A DNA stretch of 64,000 nucleotides from Primula veris. Lineage: Eukaryota; Streptophyta; Magnoliopsida; Ericales; Primulaceae. How positions within the stretch are numbered: the first letter of the stretch is position 1; every line of letters begins with the position of its first letter. The notes beneath the pieces were generated by a model that was not told the DNA's origin, made no database searches, and saw only the letters and a program-made list of their open reading frames with translations. Positions 52,700 to 64,000 of the stretch are shown here, one piece after another. The stretch is from the NCBI GenBank assembly GCA_963682055.1, contig OY821740.1:13602814-13666813 (forward strand), read 5' to 3'. Both the position numbers and the translations under genes were made by a program.

Positions 52700-55646
52700 C
52701 CATGACTACCACAGTTATAGTCCTGATTCCAAAGACTATTAATCCTACTTCATTTGCTGATTTCAGACCTATAAGTTTGTGTACCTTCTTCAATAAAGTT
52801 ATTTCCAAAATTATGTGTAATAGACTTTCGAAAATTTTGCCTATGATTATTTCAGAAAATCAAAGTGGGTTTGTGAATAAGAGGGATATTATAGATAATA
52901 TTCTGTTATCCCAAGAACTTATTTGTAATTTGGATAATAAAAGCAGTGGAAGCAGTCTAGCTTTAAAGCTAGATATGAAAAAAGCTTATGATAAGATTTC
53001 ATGGCATTTCTTAATTTCAACTCTTAGAAAAATAGGTTTTTCAGAAACTTGGATAGATAGAGTATGGAGACTTATCTCAGAAAATGGTGTGACTGTTCTG
53101 GTTAATGGTGCAACAACAGGTTATTTTTCTCCTTCAAATGGTCTGAGGCAAGGTGATCCTCTATCTTCAAGCCTCTTTATTATTTGTTCAGAAGTGCTGT
53201 CAAGAAATTTAAATGAGTTAGTATTAAATAGAAGGTGGAAAGGGTTTAAAGCCCCAGTTGGTAGCCCTATTATAACTCACTTAGCATTTGCAGATGATTT
53301 TATAATTTTTTCAGCTGCAAATACAAGTTCAGTCAAATGTGTGAAAAATGTTCTGGATATGTATAATAATGACTCTGGCCAAGAAATAAGCATTGATAAG
53401 AGCTTTGTCTATATATCTAAAGGTGTAAGTCAAGTCCAGAAAGAAACAGTGAGCAAGCTGTTAAGTATAAGGTGTAAAAAACCTCCTTTTACTTATCTGG
53501 GTTGCAAAATTTATTCTGGAAGGAAAAAATGTATTAATTTTCATGAATTGATATTGAAAGTCAGAAAGAAGTTGTCTGGGTGGAAAGTTCAGTATCTAAA
53601 TATGGGGGGAAAGTTGATTCTTATTAAGCATGTTCTTAATTCCATTCCTATATATACATTAGCAGCAATGGATCCGCCAAAACAAGTTATAAAGGAGATT
53701 GAAAATATTATGGCAAATTTTCTATGGGGGGAAAAAGATGGGAAAAATAAGCATCACTGGGTAAAATGGAAAAATATATGCAGAAAAGAGGAAGAAAATG
53801 GATTGGGAGTAAGAAGTATGAAAGATATTGTAGCTACTTATTCGATGAAGCTGTGGTGGAAACTGAGAACTTCTAACTCATTGTGGGCCAATTTTATGTT
53901 AGCTAAATATTGTAAAAAAGTTCACCCTGTTGAGGCAAAAGCTAGAAAAGGGAATAATGCATGGTCTAGAATGCTGTTAGTTAAGGAAAAGGCAGAAGAA
54001 AGTATGCAATGGCTTGTTGGAGAAGGAAATATGTCTGTAAACTTAGACAATTGGTTGGGCACTGGTAAAATAAATGATGAGGGTATTTTAAATTGTCTAC
54101 ATGTTAAAGATTTGATGCAAAATGGTAAGTGGGATAGCCAAATTATTAATGAGCTAATTCCTTCTCATCTAAGACAGTTGTTTAAAGAAGATTTTAAAGC
54201 TAATTTGTTTGGAAAGGATGAAATTATATGGAATAAAGAGGTATTGGGGAAGTTCTCATTCAAGTCAGCTTGGGAAAATAATAGAGAAAAGTATGAAGAA
54301 AGCTGGTTTAATAAGTACAAATGGGACAAAGCTCTACCTTTGAAAATAACCTGTTTTGTGTGGAAATTGTTCAATAAATCTCTACCACTAGATTCTACAA
54401 TAAGACAATTTGGGATACAATTAGCTTCTAAGTGTGAGTGCTGTGGTGAAAAAGAAGAAAACAGTGAGCATTTATTCAGTTCAGGGAAGATAGCAAAGGA
54501 AGTGTGGACTTTTTTTGATGGTTTGCTGGGTATTATTAATACTAATACCAGTATTAAAGGTAGATTTGTAACATGGTGGTCTATATCTAGAAAAGGAAAA
54601 AACAGTATTGATTCTTTCATACTTAAGGTTTTACCCTCTATTATTGTGTGTGAAATTTGGAAAGCTAGGTGCAACTACAAATTCAACAATATGGAGATGT
54701 CAGCAAGTTCTATTTGTTCACAAGTCACTGATATATTAAAGTTATGTTCTAAGAAAAATAAAATTTTCCCAACTAATTGGAACATAACTGATATTTTCAC
54801 AAAAGAGAAGACTGTTAATCTAAAGAGGGCTACTATAGTGAAATGGCTAAATCCACCAGTGGGGTTTGTTAAGTTAAATACTGATGGGTGTTTCTGTCCT
54901 TCTTCGAATATTAGTGGTGTGGGTGGCTTAATAAGAGGATTCAAAGGTAATTTTGTCTATGGATTTCAAGCTAGGGTGACCAGTATTTCAGCTATAGAAG
55001 CAGAAGCAAAGGCTATTCTATTCATGCTTCAATTAACGAATATAAAGTCAATTATTTTGGAAACTGATTCTCTACAATTGGTAAATATTATAAACAATAA
55101 ATTATCTGCCCCATGGCATATTAAAGTGGTTACAGAGGAGATCAAAAATATATTAAAGGGAAGAAATTACCAAGTGGATCACGTCTTTAGGGAGGCTAAT
55201 GGTGCTGCAGATGCTTTAGCAAATGATGGAAGCATAGATGGTTCAAAGCATTTCCACAAAAGGGATGATTTGTCTCAAAAGCTGAAGAATATCATTGATT
55301 TAGAAGCAAAAAGGCTTCCAAATATTAGGGTTTGATGGGAGAAATGGTGGGTATAAGAGATGAAGGAGTGGCGATTGAGGTGTTCTCTCTCCTCACTGTG
55401 ACGTTTTGTTTGCTGAAGAAATGATTTGGGGGTTTTCCTACACGTATTATCTTGGCCTGTATATTTACACAGGCTAGGTTTAAATTGGTCCCTGAAGTTT
55501 TATTTAATTACAAAGTTGCTTATCAAGTTGTAATGTTAATTGATTTAATTCTCTAAGTTTCATTGTTTATCAAGTTGTAATGGTACTTGGTTTTATATTA
55601 ATAAAAAAGTGGGATTTTTTTCCCACAAATTCATTTAAAAAAAAAA
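52700..55646 (+). mobile_element. 5'-truncated L1-type LINE, second copy
   Basis: Homology to the first LINE starts at about 52702 (equivalent to about residue 487 of ORF2) and runs to a 10-base poly(A) tail at 55637-55646. The 3' UTR shares AATAAA, a GTGGGA...TCCCAC hairpin and overall layout with the first copy, though the sequence has clearly diverged. No TSD could be seen on either side. 5' truncation is the usual outcome of target-primed reverse transcription. Confidence 0.88.
52702..55335 (+). CDS. Truncated LINE ORF2: RT core, zinc-binding and RNase H
   Basis: An open frame of 877 codons from an internal ATG to TGA. It lacks the endonuclease and the N-terminal third of RT but keeps DFRPISL, ENQSGFV, LKLDMKKAYD, LRQGDPLS, the catalytic triad as FADD in AFADDFIIF, the CECCG zinc-binding piece and the RNase H motifs (NTDGCF, AIEAEAKAIL, LETDSL, REANGAADALA). 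There is no internal stop over 2.6 kb, so the copy is recent. The ATG corresponds to an internal Met of the full-length ORF2 and is not expected to be a real start. Confidence 0.85.
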   Translation: MTTTVIVLIPKTINPTSFADFRPISLCTFFNKVISKIMCNRLSKILPMIISENQSGFVNKRDIIDNILLSQELICNLDNKSSGSSLALKLDMKKAYDKISWHFLISTLRKIGFSETWIDRVWRLISENGVTVLVNGATTGYFSPSNGLRQGDPLSSSLFIICSEVLSRNLNELVLNRRWKGFKAPVGSPIITHLAFADDFIIFSAANTSSVKCVKNVLDMYNNDSGQEISIDKSFVYISKGVSQVQKETVSKLLSIRCKKPPFTYLGCKIYSGRKKCINFHELILKVRKKLSGWKVQYLNMGGKLILIKHVLNSIPIYTLAAMDPPKQVIKEIENIMANFLWGEKDGKNKHHWVKWKNICRKEEENGLGVRSMKDIVATYSMKLWWKLRTSNSLWANFMLAKYCKKVHPVEAKARKGNNAWSRMLLVKEKAEESMQWLVGEGNMSVNLDNWLGTGKINDEGILNCLHVKDLMQNGKWDSQIINELIPSHLRQLFKEDFKANLFGKDEIIWNKEVLGKFSFKSAWENNREKYEESWFNKYKWDKALPLKITCFVWKLFNKSLPLDSTIRQFGIQLASKCECCGEKEENSEHLFSSGKIAKEVWTFFDGLLGIINTNTSIKGRFVTWWSISRKGKNSIDSFILKVLPSIIVCEIWKARCNYKFNNMEMSASSICSQVTDILKLCSKKNKIFPTNWNITDIFTKEKTVNLKRATIVKWLNPPVGFVKLNTDGCFCPSSNISGVGGLIRGFKGNFVYGFQARVTSISAIEAEAKAILFMLQLTNIKSIILETDSLQLVNIINNKLSAPWHIKVVTEEIKNILKGRNYQVDHVFREANGAADALANDGSIDGSKHFHKRDDLSQKLKNIIDLEAKRLPNIRV

Positions 55647-57792
55647 GCAGTAAGCAAGGAATAAGTTATGGAAAAATTGTGATATTTTGCGGAGGAAAAG
55701 AAATCATATAAATTTATCATAAAAGTTTCCCCACCAATCTGGAGCAAATGAGAAGATATAAAAATAATAATAATAACATATGTTAAAATCTGCCTACTTT
55801 TGAGGCATACGTATTTCTTGGATCTCAATGTTTGAGACAACTTAGGGCTAATAAGGAACATATAACTGTAAACTGTTCATGAAAAATTTCATATCACTAC
55901 TTGAAACATTATGCATTATGTTCATGTTTGTTCATTTATAAACACCGTTCGAGACTTTGAGCCGACAGACATATAAGGCACCTAAAAACGAATAATATGA
56001 AGACAGGTGAGTATCTCAAAACTTATGAAGAAGAAAAGATAGCTGGAAGCACTCAAAAGAAGAAGTCAAATATTGAAAAACAACAAAGAAGATAATCACA
56101 AGGTGAAGAACCATATTTTTTTAAGGCCGTTCAGGTATTATAAAATTTGGATATGATGATATCATCATTCCTTGTTCATCTGTATACACGTTCCACCTCC
56201 ATATCCAGTAGTGACGAACTCAAAAGCTAGAGAGAGAAGGAGAAACTTGCGTATGGTTAATGGTTGTAGTTTGCCGACGTTGAATTCCACATCACTTCTA
56301 AAGTTATCGTTTATTGTAACTTTTTCTTTTTCTTTGTCGTTATTATATTAGTAATCGTATACTGTTTAAAAAATAGTACTCGATGTAGTTGCATATTAGG
56401 ATCGATTTACTGTCCCAAAACGTGTACTACTAATTATAAAGCCTAACTTTAAGATCCAGTAATGAAGGGATCAAGTTTCTACGCGCCATGTCGGAGCCAT
56501 TAATGTCCGGCCAAACTTAAATCCTCCCTTCATTAGCAACCTAGCTAAGTAGCTAGCATACTTTTTTTGAAAATATAGCTAGCATACTTTCTTGACTGAA
56601 TCTTATGATAAACGTGTTTTCTGTACATGTATGCTACCCGTACTACATTGTTTTTCTAAGATTGCACTAACTATTGTTCTCTTGTGAGGCCATCTAACAT
56701 GAAAAAACACTTCACAAGCATCGTTACCTGGGAAGTGGGAACGATAGCAAGAATCTATCATAAGTCACTAGGCCTAGTTTCGAAGCCTTTAGTATTCTCT
56801 GTTCTCTAAACAAATATTCAAAAGTAATTTTCCATTTGCACACACTCATAGATATGAACAATACATTTTCTTGGATCGTTGATGTTTTCTGTAGCCCATC
56901 CAGATACCCTCTGTATGAACATCTTATCAGAGTATTACCTATCCGGATATCTTATCGATACCTGATTTTACACCCCAATTCTGGTCGCGAATAGTGGACC
57001 ATCGAGATGTCCTCCCGCTTCTCAAAATGTTGGTCAGCCAGATCCTTCACATGCCTCCATAAGACCTGTAAACTTAGTTTTCTACTTTTCTTCTCTTTTT
57101 GGGTGTACAATTTACACTTTCCTAATTGTACTATCCAACAATAATTAGACTGTGTTTTGAACCATTGTAACTTGAAAACTCAATTTCCCTTTCAATAATA
57201 ATGTCGTTTCGCACTTCCTATTATTTCACGTGTAAAATTTAAATTTCTTAATTTTTTTCTTTGTTTCACGTCTTGCGGGATGCCTCTGTTTTCCATCATG
57301 TCAACTATGGCTGAACTAATAGATTTACTTGCATTGTATAAGCGGGAGTGCTCATGACCCATCGAAGATTCAGCCAAGACTCGGTGCTAACATCATCGCT
57401 GGCGGGACCATGTTGGTTGGGAAGATTAATGTTAGTATCGCTATATTGGTATTGGATGACCAATTAAAAAATAAAAACATTAAAGCATGACCCATCGCGA
57501 ATTAAGTTAATTTCGTTTGGCACGTTTTCAAATTGCCCATAATTTGTAAATTAATTACCCAAGTAAAAAAAGTTCTCTTTGGGTAAAAAAATAAATTAGT
57601 CAATATCACTAAATAACACTAAATAGCACTAAATGAAATATAACAAATTAGAACAATGAAAAAGGTCATATACGAAGGATTTCAACATTTGTTTCTAAAT
57701 TTGTCTTGGTCCAGACACATTTCATTGACTAACACACTGTCTAATTACATTAAAGTTAAGAAATCAAATAAAAACAGCAAATCGTGGAATGT
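55647..57792. other. Intergenic region
   Basis: No gene is supported. Small ORFs on the minus strand (55631-55861, 57192-57377) show no family signature. A short direct repeat, TAGCTAGCATACTTT, occurs twice at about 56550-56590. Confidence 0.4.
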
Positions 57793-58521
57793 TAAATTAA
57801 AGGGTTAATTCATGTTTTGTATACCAAATTATCGGCTGATAATAATTTTTATATTCAACTACAAAATTTAACAATTTATATACTAATTTAATAATAATTG
57901 ATCAATCATCATATTTTTGCTGACATGACATAACGTGACACAAATTAACCAAAACATATGTCAAATGCGATGGCAACATCTCATGATATGAGTTTTTATT
58001 TATTTTATGATTAATATAAAAAAATCAAAAAAATCGTAAATGTTAAAAAGACCAAAAAGATTAAAATTTTTAATAAAAATTCATTAAGAAAATCAAAATA
58101 CAATTTTGTAAATTCAAAACTCATTTTCTAACTTCTTTAACCATGTTATACTAATTTTTTATTTTTTGTAATTTTTTTAGAAAAAGAAAGCAAAAAAAGT
58201 CAAAAATAAATAAAAAATCTATAAACATTTAGAAAATTTAATTTGTAAATTTATAAACTCAGATTCTGACGAGTGTAACCAAGTTTTAAATATTTACGAT
58301 TTTTTTCAAAAAAAAAATCATAAAATAAAATATAACTCAGATAATGAGGTGTTAGACACGTCAATTGACATATGTTTGGTTAATTTATGCTACGTCGTAT
58401 CATATCTATTGATCCATTATTATTAAATTAATAGGTAAATTGTTAAATTTTATAGATAAGTATGAAAATTGTTAATGGTATAGTTTGGTAAACACAAAAC
58501 ATGAGTTAAACCTTAATTAAA
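57793..58521. mobile_element. Mutator-like foldback MITE, 711 bp plus TSD
   Basis: The element is 57802-58512. The left end GGGTTAATTCATGTTTTGTA and the right end reverse-complemented GGTTTAACTCATGTTTTGTG start long TIRs of over 100 bp, with shared words such as AAAATTTAACAATTTA and AATTTAATAATAATTGATCA. Flanking 9-mers TAAATTAAA and TTAATTAAA match at eight of nine positions. Inner parts are also inverted (CAAAACATATGTCAA...; TTATTTTATGATT), so most of the element can fold back. Confidence 0.75.
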
Positions 58522-58555
58522 ATTAAATATACCTGGACCACCTCTTAATTTCTTT

Positions 58556-58640
58556 TATATAATACTTATTATTGACCTCAATATTTCTCTCCCTCTCTCT
58601 ATCTCCCTCTCTCTATATATCTCTTTTAGGGTTTTCTGAG
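58556..58640 (+). promoter_or_regulatory. Putative TATA box and CT-rich leader of the BTB gene
   Basis: TATATAA at 58556-58562 lies about 100 bp before the first start codon. A pyrimidine-rich tract (CTCTCCCTCTCTCTATCTCC and repeats, 58587-58625) follows, where a 5' UTR is expected. Confidence 0.5.
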
Positions 58641-58659
58641 AAATAATTAATTGAGAGAA

Positions 58660-61600
58660 ATGAGAGAAAAATTATCTGAGAAATACCCAATAGAGAGAGA
58701 GATGAGAGAAACAAATTTGGATCTTGTTGATCCAAAATCAAAGGCTGAGATAGATGTTAAATACTCGAATAATACGGGTAGTTTTGGGTTTGCATTTAAT
58801 GATATTAATTTCTCGGACCGGGTTATGCGGATTGAGGTTGTTGGGGAATCTTCGGATTTTCGATTCGATTGTGAAGAAGGTTGTCAGAGTGTTGTGGATT
58901 GGGCGAGACATCGAAAACGCCGAAGAGAAGATGTTTTGAAGGATAATGGTAGCTGATTTTCTTTTTTATTTATGTTTATATTAGATTGCTTTTTCTTTTG
59001 TTAAGTTGGTTTATGCTTATTTGTCACATTTTGGTGAGGAATGTTTGTGTTTTGTTATGTTTGGTTGTTGTTTCTAAAGATTTTATCTTTTTAGAGAATT
59101 TAAGTTGGGTTTTGATTGGTCTGTTTTTTTTGTCACAATTTGGTGAGAAATGTTTGTGGGTGGTGTTATATTTGGTTGTTGTTACTAAATATTTTGTCTT
59201 TTAAGGGATTTGAAGTTGGGTTTTGGTTGGTTCGTGTTTTTTTTTTGTCACATTTTGGTGAGAAATGTTTGTGGGTTTGTTCTTAAGGAAGATTAGAGTC
59301 GGTGCTTTTTTGTCTTTTAAGAAATTTAAGTTGGGCTTTAATTAATTTGGTCACATTTGGTGAGGAATGTTTGTGGGTTTTGTTCTTAAGGAAGATTTAA
59401 GTCAGTACTCTTACAGGTATCTACTTATAAGTTTTTTTTTTTTTTTTTTTATCTTTAAGGAGTTTGTGAAATCATTTTCTTGGAAAATATAGTGGGTTTG
59501 TTGTTTATGTATCAGTGCAGTAGTCAGGTTTTTGTAAGATATTAAGGGATTGCTTGATTGCAGCTTATAAGCGTAATTACTTTTTTCTGATAAGTTGCAC
59601 TTCGTTTGCTTGACCGGTGTTAAAAGCAGAGGTTTGGGCGGTTACAGCAGGAAAAAAGGTTGAAGATTTACCTTTTAAGCTGAACGAACCTAACTTTACT
59701 TTATGTGTTTGAAAGTTGCAGACTTGCAACTAAATTAACATGTGTTGAAGGTTGTTCCTGTTTGAATGTATCTGTGATTTGTGAACATTGTAACAATGTC
59801 TAAATGTTTTATTATCTTAGGGATAGCGATTTGGGTTTCAGGTTTTATCTTTCAGGCTGAGGTAAATTGTGGTTTTTGCTGTTTATTAATAATGTACTGT
59901 CTACAAATCAGTTTCTAGTAGGATATATATAAGGATAGCAGTTAGCACCTCTTACGAGTATATATGTGTTTTTATCTAAAGATGTTATCTTTTACAAATT
60001 CTATTTCAGGCTTGATTTGTTTTGTATTTTTGGTCTCTGTTGTTAAATAAAATCTGTGATGCCATTGATTACTTAGAAACTTTGCGGTACTTAGCTTCTT
60101 GTGACAGTGGGCAAAGATATTATGGCTAATATTTTAACTAGTCATGCTAAACTTGTGAATATGAGAACCTGGGCATTATTTTTGCAAAATTAAGTAAAGG
60201 GTTTGGTTAAGAGTTGACTTTCTTTAAACATAACCGAAGTGCTGTGTATTCATCAGCTTTGCCAGCTTTGGACCATGAATTAGTATAATTACTAAGGAGT
60301 CGTGTATATACTTGGACTAATTCATCGTTTTGTTCTGACTTATCTAGTACTCTGACTATTGTCTGTTGATTCAATGCATCTAAAGTTCTTCATAGTTGGA
60401 TCATGACTGTTTTGAATGAAAATTTGACTATGACATGGCTGTCTGATCAGGTTATTAACTGATGTCAGAATTGTTTAAGTATAAAAATTTTACTCGAAGG
60501 GGAGCTGTCTAGGAAATAAATACCGTGACAATGTGATATTATGATTTGGATACATGTGCTCGACTCTTTTCCGTGGCTTTTTGTTTCTCCCTTTTGTTGC
60601 ATTTCCTTATACAGCCTTGTACTCCTATAAAAAATGACTCTCTGTCAGCAACAGTGTACAATTGTGAACCCTCTGATGGAACTGATCTCTCACAGATTAG
60701 CAGCTTGATGTATTTTGGAATACACAATTATATGGCCTTCTTAGCAAGTTTTAGTTTTAAATTTCAAATTGGATCTTTTCTTTTTAAATTTCTCCGAATG
60801 GACAGTGAATATAACTGCTATTTGAGTTTTTTATTCTAAAAAGTTGGTAAGAGTACTGTCTTTTGCACAGACTTCCTTTGCTTGGAGTGAAATAAGTTTA
60901 CCCATATTACATACTCAGTGGGTTCCATAAAACCTTGGTCGCAGAAGTTTGCATTCATTTTATGTATAAATATGTTCATATATTTAAACAAGCGATTGTA
61001 ATTGTTTGCAGCTGCTGATGGCTTGGAAGGGCCTGAAGAGCAGATTTTATCATGTGACCCTGCTGATAACGATGATTGTCTGCAATTTGAAAATCAAGAG
61101 GAAGCAGTTCCAATGATTGAAGAGCCGCCTTCAGGTCTAAACACACTACTTTGTCCAGCATCTTACTCTTGTTTGGTCTATTTTTAGTACTGTTTTTTCA
61201 TAAATAAAATTCTATAGAAACGACCCGCGTTCAGGTTCTACTGATTCCAACTTCTGTGAATAGATTTCTAAATCTTTTACTGTCTTTGGTTGCTGAGTTT
61301 CTTTGAAAAACTTTCACCAATTCCTCGGACTTTTATGGTATATTTTAGCATAGTCAAGTATATTGGTCATTTAATTAGATCTCATTGTATTTCTAATAGA
61401 TAGTGTAACGGATCTGCCATTACCAACTGCAATTGCTTTATGAAATGTATGAATATTTTATCCTTATAGTAGGATGCTGTAGTCTGCAAGTTCGATAATT
61501 TAATATTCAGAAATCATGCGCCCAGAAATGAGAACTTGGTGGTAGATGTACCATATAGACATACCCCAGCCCTTTCTACCTTGATGAGTTTAAGCCTTCT

Positions 61601-64000
61601 CACTTTCCAGTTCTCTAAAATGGCAATGGTAGAAGATTTTTATCTTGGGTGCATAATGACTTGGTGGGTCATTATCTGCTGTTGATTCTATATGTGAAAT
61701 GTGAAGCAAGTGATCCCTTAATGGCTTCATTTTCAACCAAATCAGAGGTTACTTGAGAACCATCAGTATCCTAGCCTAAGAATACTTAAAAGTGTCTTAA
61801 ACTTTATAAGTTGTTTTCTCAGTCGCTGCTTAATTTCACTGCACCTGATGCAGGAAAAGTCTTTAAAAATGTTTTCCTTAGCATTTCATCAGAAAAATTG
61901 ATGTGCACTGCCCTATCAGCTGGTGATATATATTATATTCACCTCATCTTCATTTGTTTACCTCTTGTTATTTTTATTACCATTTCTAGTCATGATACCC
62001 TTCTTTTCTTCTTGCAGACGATGAAGCTGCGAATAGCAATGGCTCCAACTGGAGCATGGAATGTTCAACAGTCGTGAGGGTTGAGACGCTTCATATCAGC
62101 TCTCCAATTTTAGCAGCACAAAGTCCGTTTTTCTACAAGGTAAGATTCTTCAAGTTGTTTTCCTTTTTTATCTTGAAGCGGCTTAAATAATGGTTTATAA
62201 TGTTTTATTCAGCTTTTCTCCAATGGGATGAGAGAATCAGAGCAGCGGCATGTCACTTTAAGAATCAATTCTTCTGGTATGTTTAAGTTTGTACACCAAG
62301 TTATTTTTTTTTAAATATGTAGACTCTTGTTGGTCATCCATCATGGTTGATCATTCAGTACATATCTAGAAAACTTAAACCTGTTTTTTGCTTAATATTT
62401 CTTGAGAAATATGTGACTAAGACCTTAATTTGTACATGGTTTCCAATTTTCTTGCTACTAAATAAAAAGAGGGGAAATATAACTTTCCAATTTGCACATT
62501 TTTCAAGAGGCTGCTTTCACGACTAGAGCCTGCGACCTGTTACCTGCCTATATTTGCGAAATATAATTTTATAAATAACTGCATCCTTGTTTGATGTGCA
62601 ACAGAGGAAAATGCTCTGATGGAGCTCCTGAATTTCATGTATAGCAATACATTATCTGCGTCTACCGCACCTGCTTTATTGGATGTGCTAATGGCAGCAG
62701 ATAAGTTTGAGGTTGCCTCGTGTATGAGATATTGCAGCCGATTATTACGCAATTTAGAAATGAGTCCAGAGTCTGCTTTGTTATACTTGGAGCTTCCTTC
62801 TAGTGTTCTAATGGCCGAAGCAGTTCAGCCCCTCACTGATGCAGCAAAGCAGTACCTTGCATTCCGCTATAAAGATATTACCAAGTAATTTCCAATTCAT
62901 AGTTTCTTCATGGTATCAACATCGTATTTGCACTCAGAAATTTATAAAGGTTTATATTTGATTAGTAGTAGTTTTTAACCATGCATGCATAGGTGTTTAT
63001 GACTTTCTCTTTGATAATACTTCATGAGACAGGTTTTTAATTAGTGATCATTTCTATAATAGTGGAATTATGTCTCTTCAGGAAGTTACCTCAGGCCACC
63101 TGCTTACTTGAAAGAAGTGTGTTTTGTGCCTCTGGATGAACATCTAATTTTGGTTCTTATTTCATTCCATTAAGGAGCATTGCTTTTGAAAAAATAGTAA
63201 TAGTATAATACACATTTTTTTCTATTCCTGAACCACTCAGGTGGGAAGTTAATGATATTATTGCTTTGCTTTTGTGATAGTTAACTTCTGCCAAGTTCTT
63301 AAAAATCGTCCCCATTAATTAGGCTTATTATATATCGACTTAAAAAAGTGGTAATTGTCAAATGCATTTTTCGCCATCTTGATAGTTAGTAGTATAATTT
63401 TTACTATTTGTCGCCCACAGTTCTATGAGCCCAAGCACAAATATTTTATGTTATTCTGTTACCAAACTAGGTTTTTTTATCTTTTTTCTTTTGACAGGAA
63501 ATATTGAACACCGGAGAGTGTTTTTACACTTTATCTGGTCTTTTTCCGGTTTCTTAGAGGTTTTTGTACTTTTCCTCCAGGTTGCAAGACGAGGTTATGA
63601 TGTTACCGCTAGCAGGAATTGAGGCAGTTCTTTGTAGTGATGATCTTCTGGTGGCATCTGAAGATGCTGTATACGACTTTGTGTTAAAGTGGTCCCGGGC
63701 CCACTACCCTAAACTCGAGGACCGTAAGGAAATCCTTGGTTCTCGCCTTGGCCGATGTATACGGTATCCTTATATGACATGTCGTAAGCTTAAGAAAGTT
63801 TTAACCTGTAATGATTTTGATCATGAGTTGGCATCCAAGGTTGTCCTAGAGGCCTTGTTTTTTAAGGCTGAGCAACCACACCGCCAGCGGATCCTTGCAG
63901 CAGAAGACATTTCCGCCACAAACCGGCGGTTTATCGAGAGAGCTTACAAGTACCGACCTGTTAAAATGCTGGAATTTGAGCTGCCACGTCACCAGTGTGT
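58660..64000 (+). CDS. BTB/BACK protein of POB1/LRB type, 3' end outside window
   Basis: Exons read by eye: 58660-58948, 61012-61134, 62018-62139, 62213-62276, 62605-62884, 63581 to the window edge; about 432 codons are visible, frame kept. It matches plant POB1/LRB (light-response BTB) proteins, substrate adaptors of CUL3 E3 ubiquitin ligases, which in Arabidopsis target phyB-PIF3 among others. The N-terminus has [13 protein letters not shown] and a nuclear-type basic run [11 protein letters not shown], then an acidic linker ([14 protein letters not shown]). The BTB domain runs from about residue 135 ([58 protein letters not shown]). BACK follows ([34 protein letters not shown]). Starts are possible at 58660 and 58702; the second, [12 protein letters not shown], lines up better with family N-termini. 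The first intron is long (2.06 kb). Confidence 0.92.

Noticed and set aside
52590..52808. 72-codon minus-strand ORF at the LINE 5' junction, considered as an inverted LINE end
   Set aside because: It is antisense to the RT start of the truncated LINE and continues into flank with no LINE similarity that I could see.

Overview
The window looks like nuclear DNA from a flowering plant, most likely a eudicot. It is AT-rich, its genes have many GT-AG introns, and its proteins match plant families. Nested plant transposons fill most of the space between genes. I cannot name the species. Reading exons by eye gives five host loci: the last exon of an unidentified gene (214-350, +); a 14-exon glycosyltransferase gene (6039-12502, +) whose joined exons give 1001 codons plus stop; a single-exon C2-like protein (14476-15123, -); an 8-exon phosphatidylinositol phosphate kinase without MORN repeats (48473-52321, +), 448 codons plus stop; and the first six exons of a BTB/BACK protein of the POB1/LRB type (58660 to the window edge, +). 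A broken mitochondrial glycoprotein (MAM33/p32) copy lies at 21420-22327 (-).

The rest is mostly mobile DNA, and many elements can be bounded by target-site duplications (TSDs) readable in the sequence. From 15.6 to 23 kb there are two PIF/Harbinger-like elements, one holding a CCGAA-rich hAT-like MITE and the other a Mutator-like MITE with a perfect 9-bp TSD. A 330-bp foldback, CCGAAC-rich remnants and the MAM33 pseudogene lie there too. From 23217 to 31516 is a complete but decayed Copia LTR retrotransposon on the minus strand (TSD AGTAG, two 212-bp LTRs). Recognisable GAG, integrase, RT and RNase H remnants are in the expected order. A 1419-bp solo LTR of SIRE/Maximus type (TSD CATAG) is inserted between GAG and integrase.

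From 33.5 to 36.3 kb are small CACTA- and hAT-like MITEs. From 37341 to 44970 is a non-autonomous CACTA element (TSD ACC) split by a full-length L1-type LINE (37823-43780) with a perfect 20-bp TSD and an intact 1364-aa ORF2. A second, 5'-truncated LINE of the same family (about 52700-55646) lies just downstream of the lipid kinase gene and keeps an open 877-aa ORF. A 711-bp Mutator-like foldback MITE (57802-58512) ends about 44 bp before the probable TATA box of the BTB gene.

The host genes are functionally unrelated (Golgi glycosylation, lipid signalling, ubiquitin ligase adaptor) and show no sign of working together. What stands out is the layered TE history and a few TE insertions or local duplications placed where they could affect host genes. 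I saw no CRISPR array, tRNA, rRNA or prokaryotic operon.
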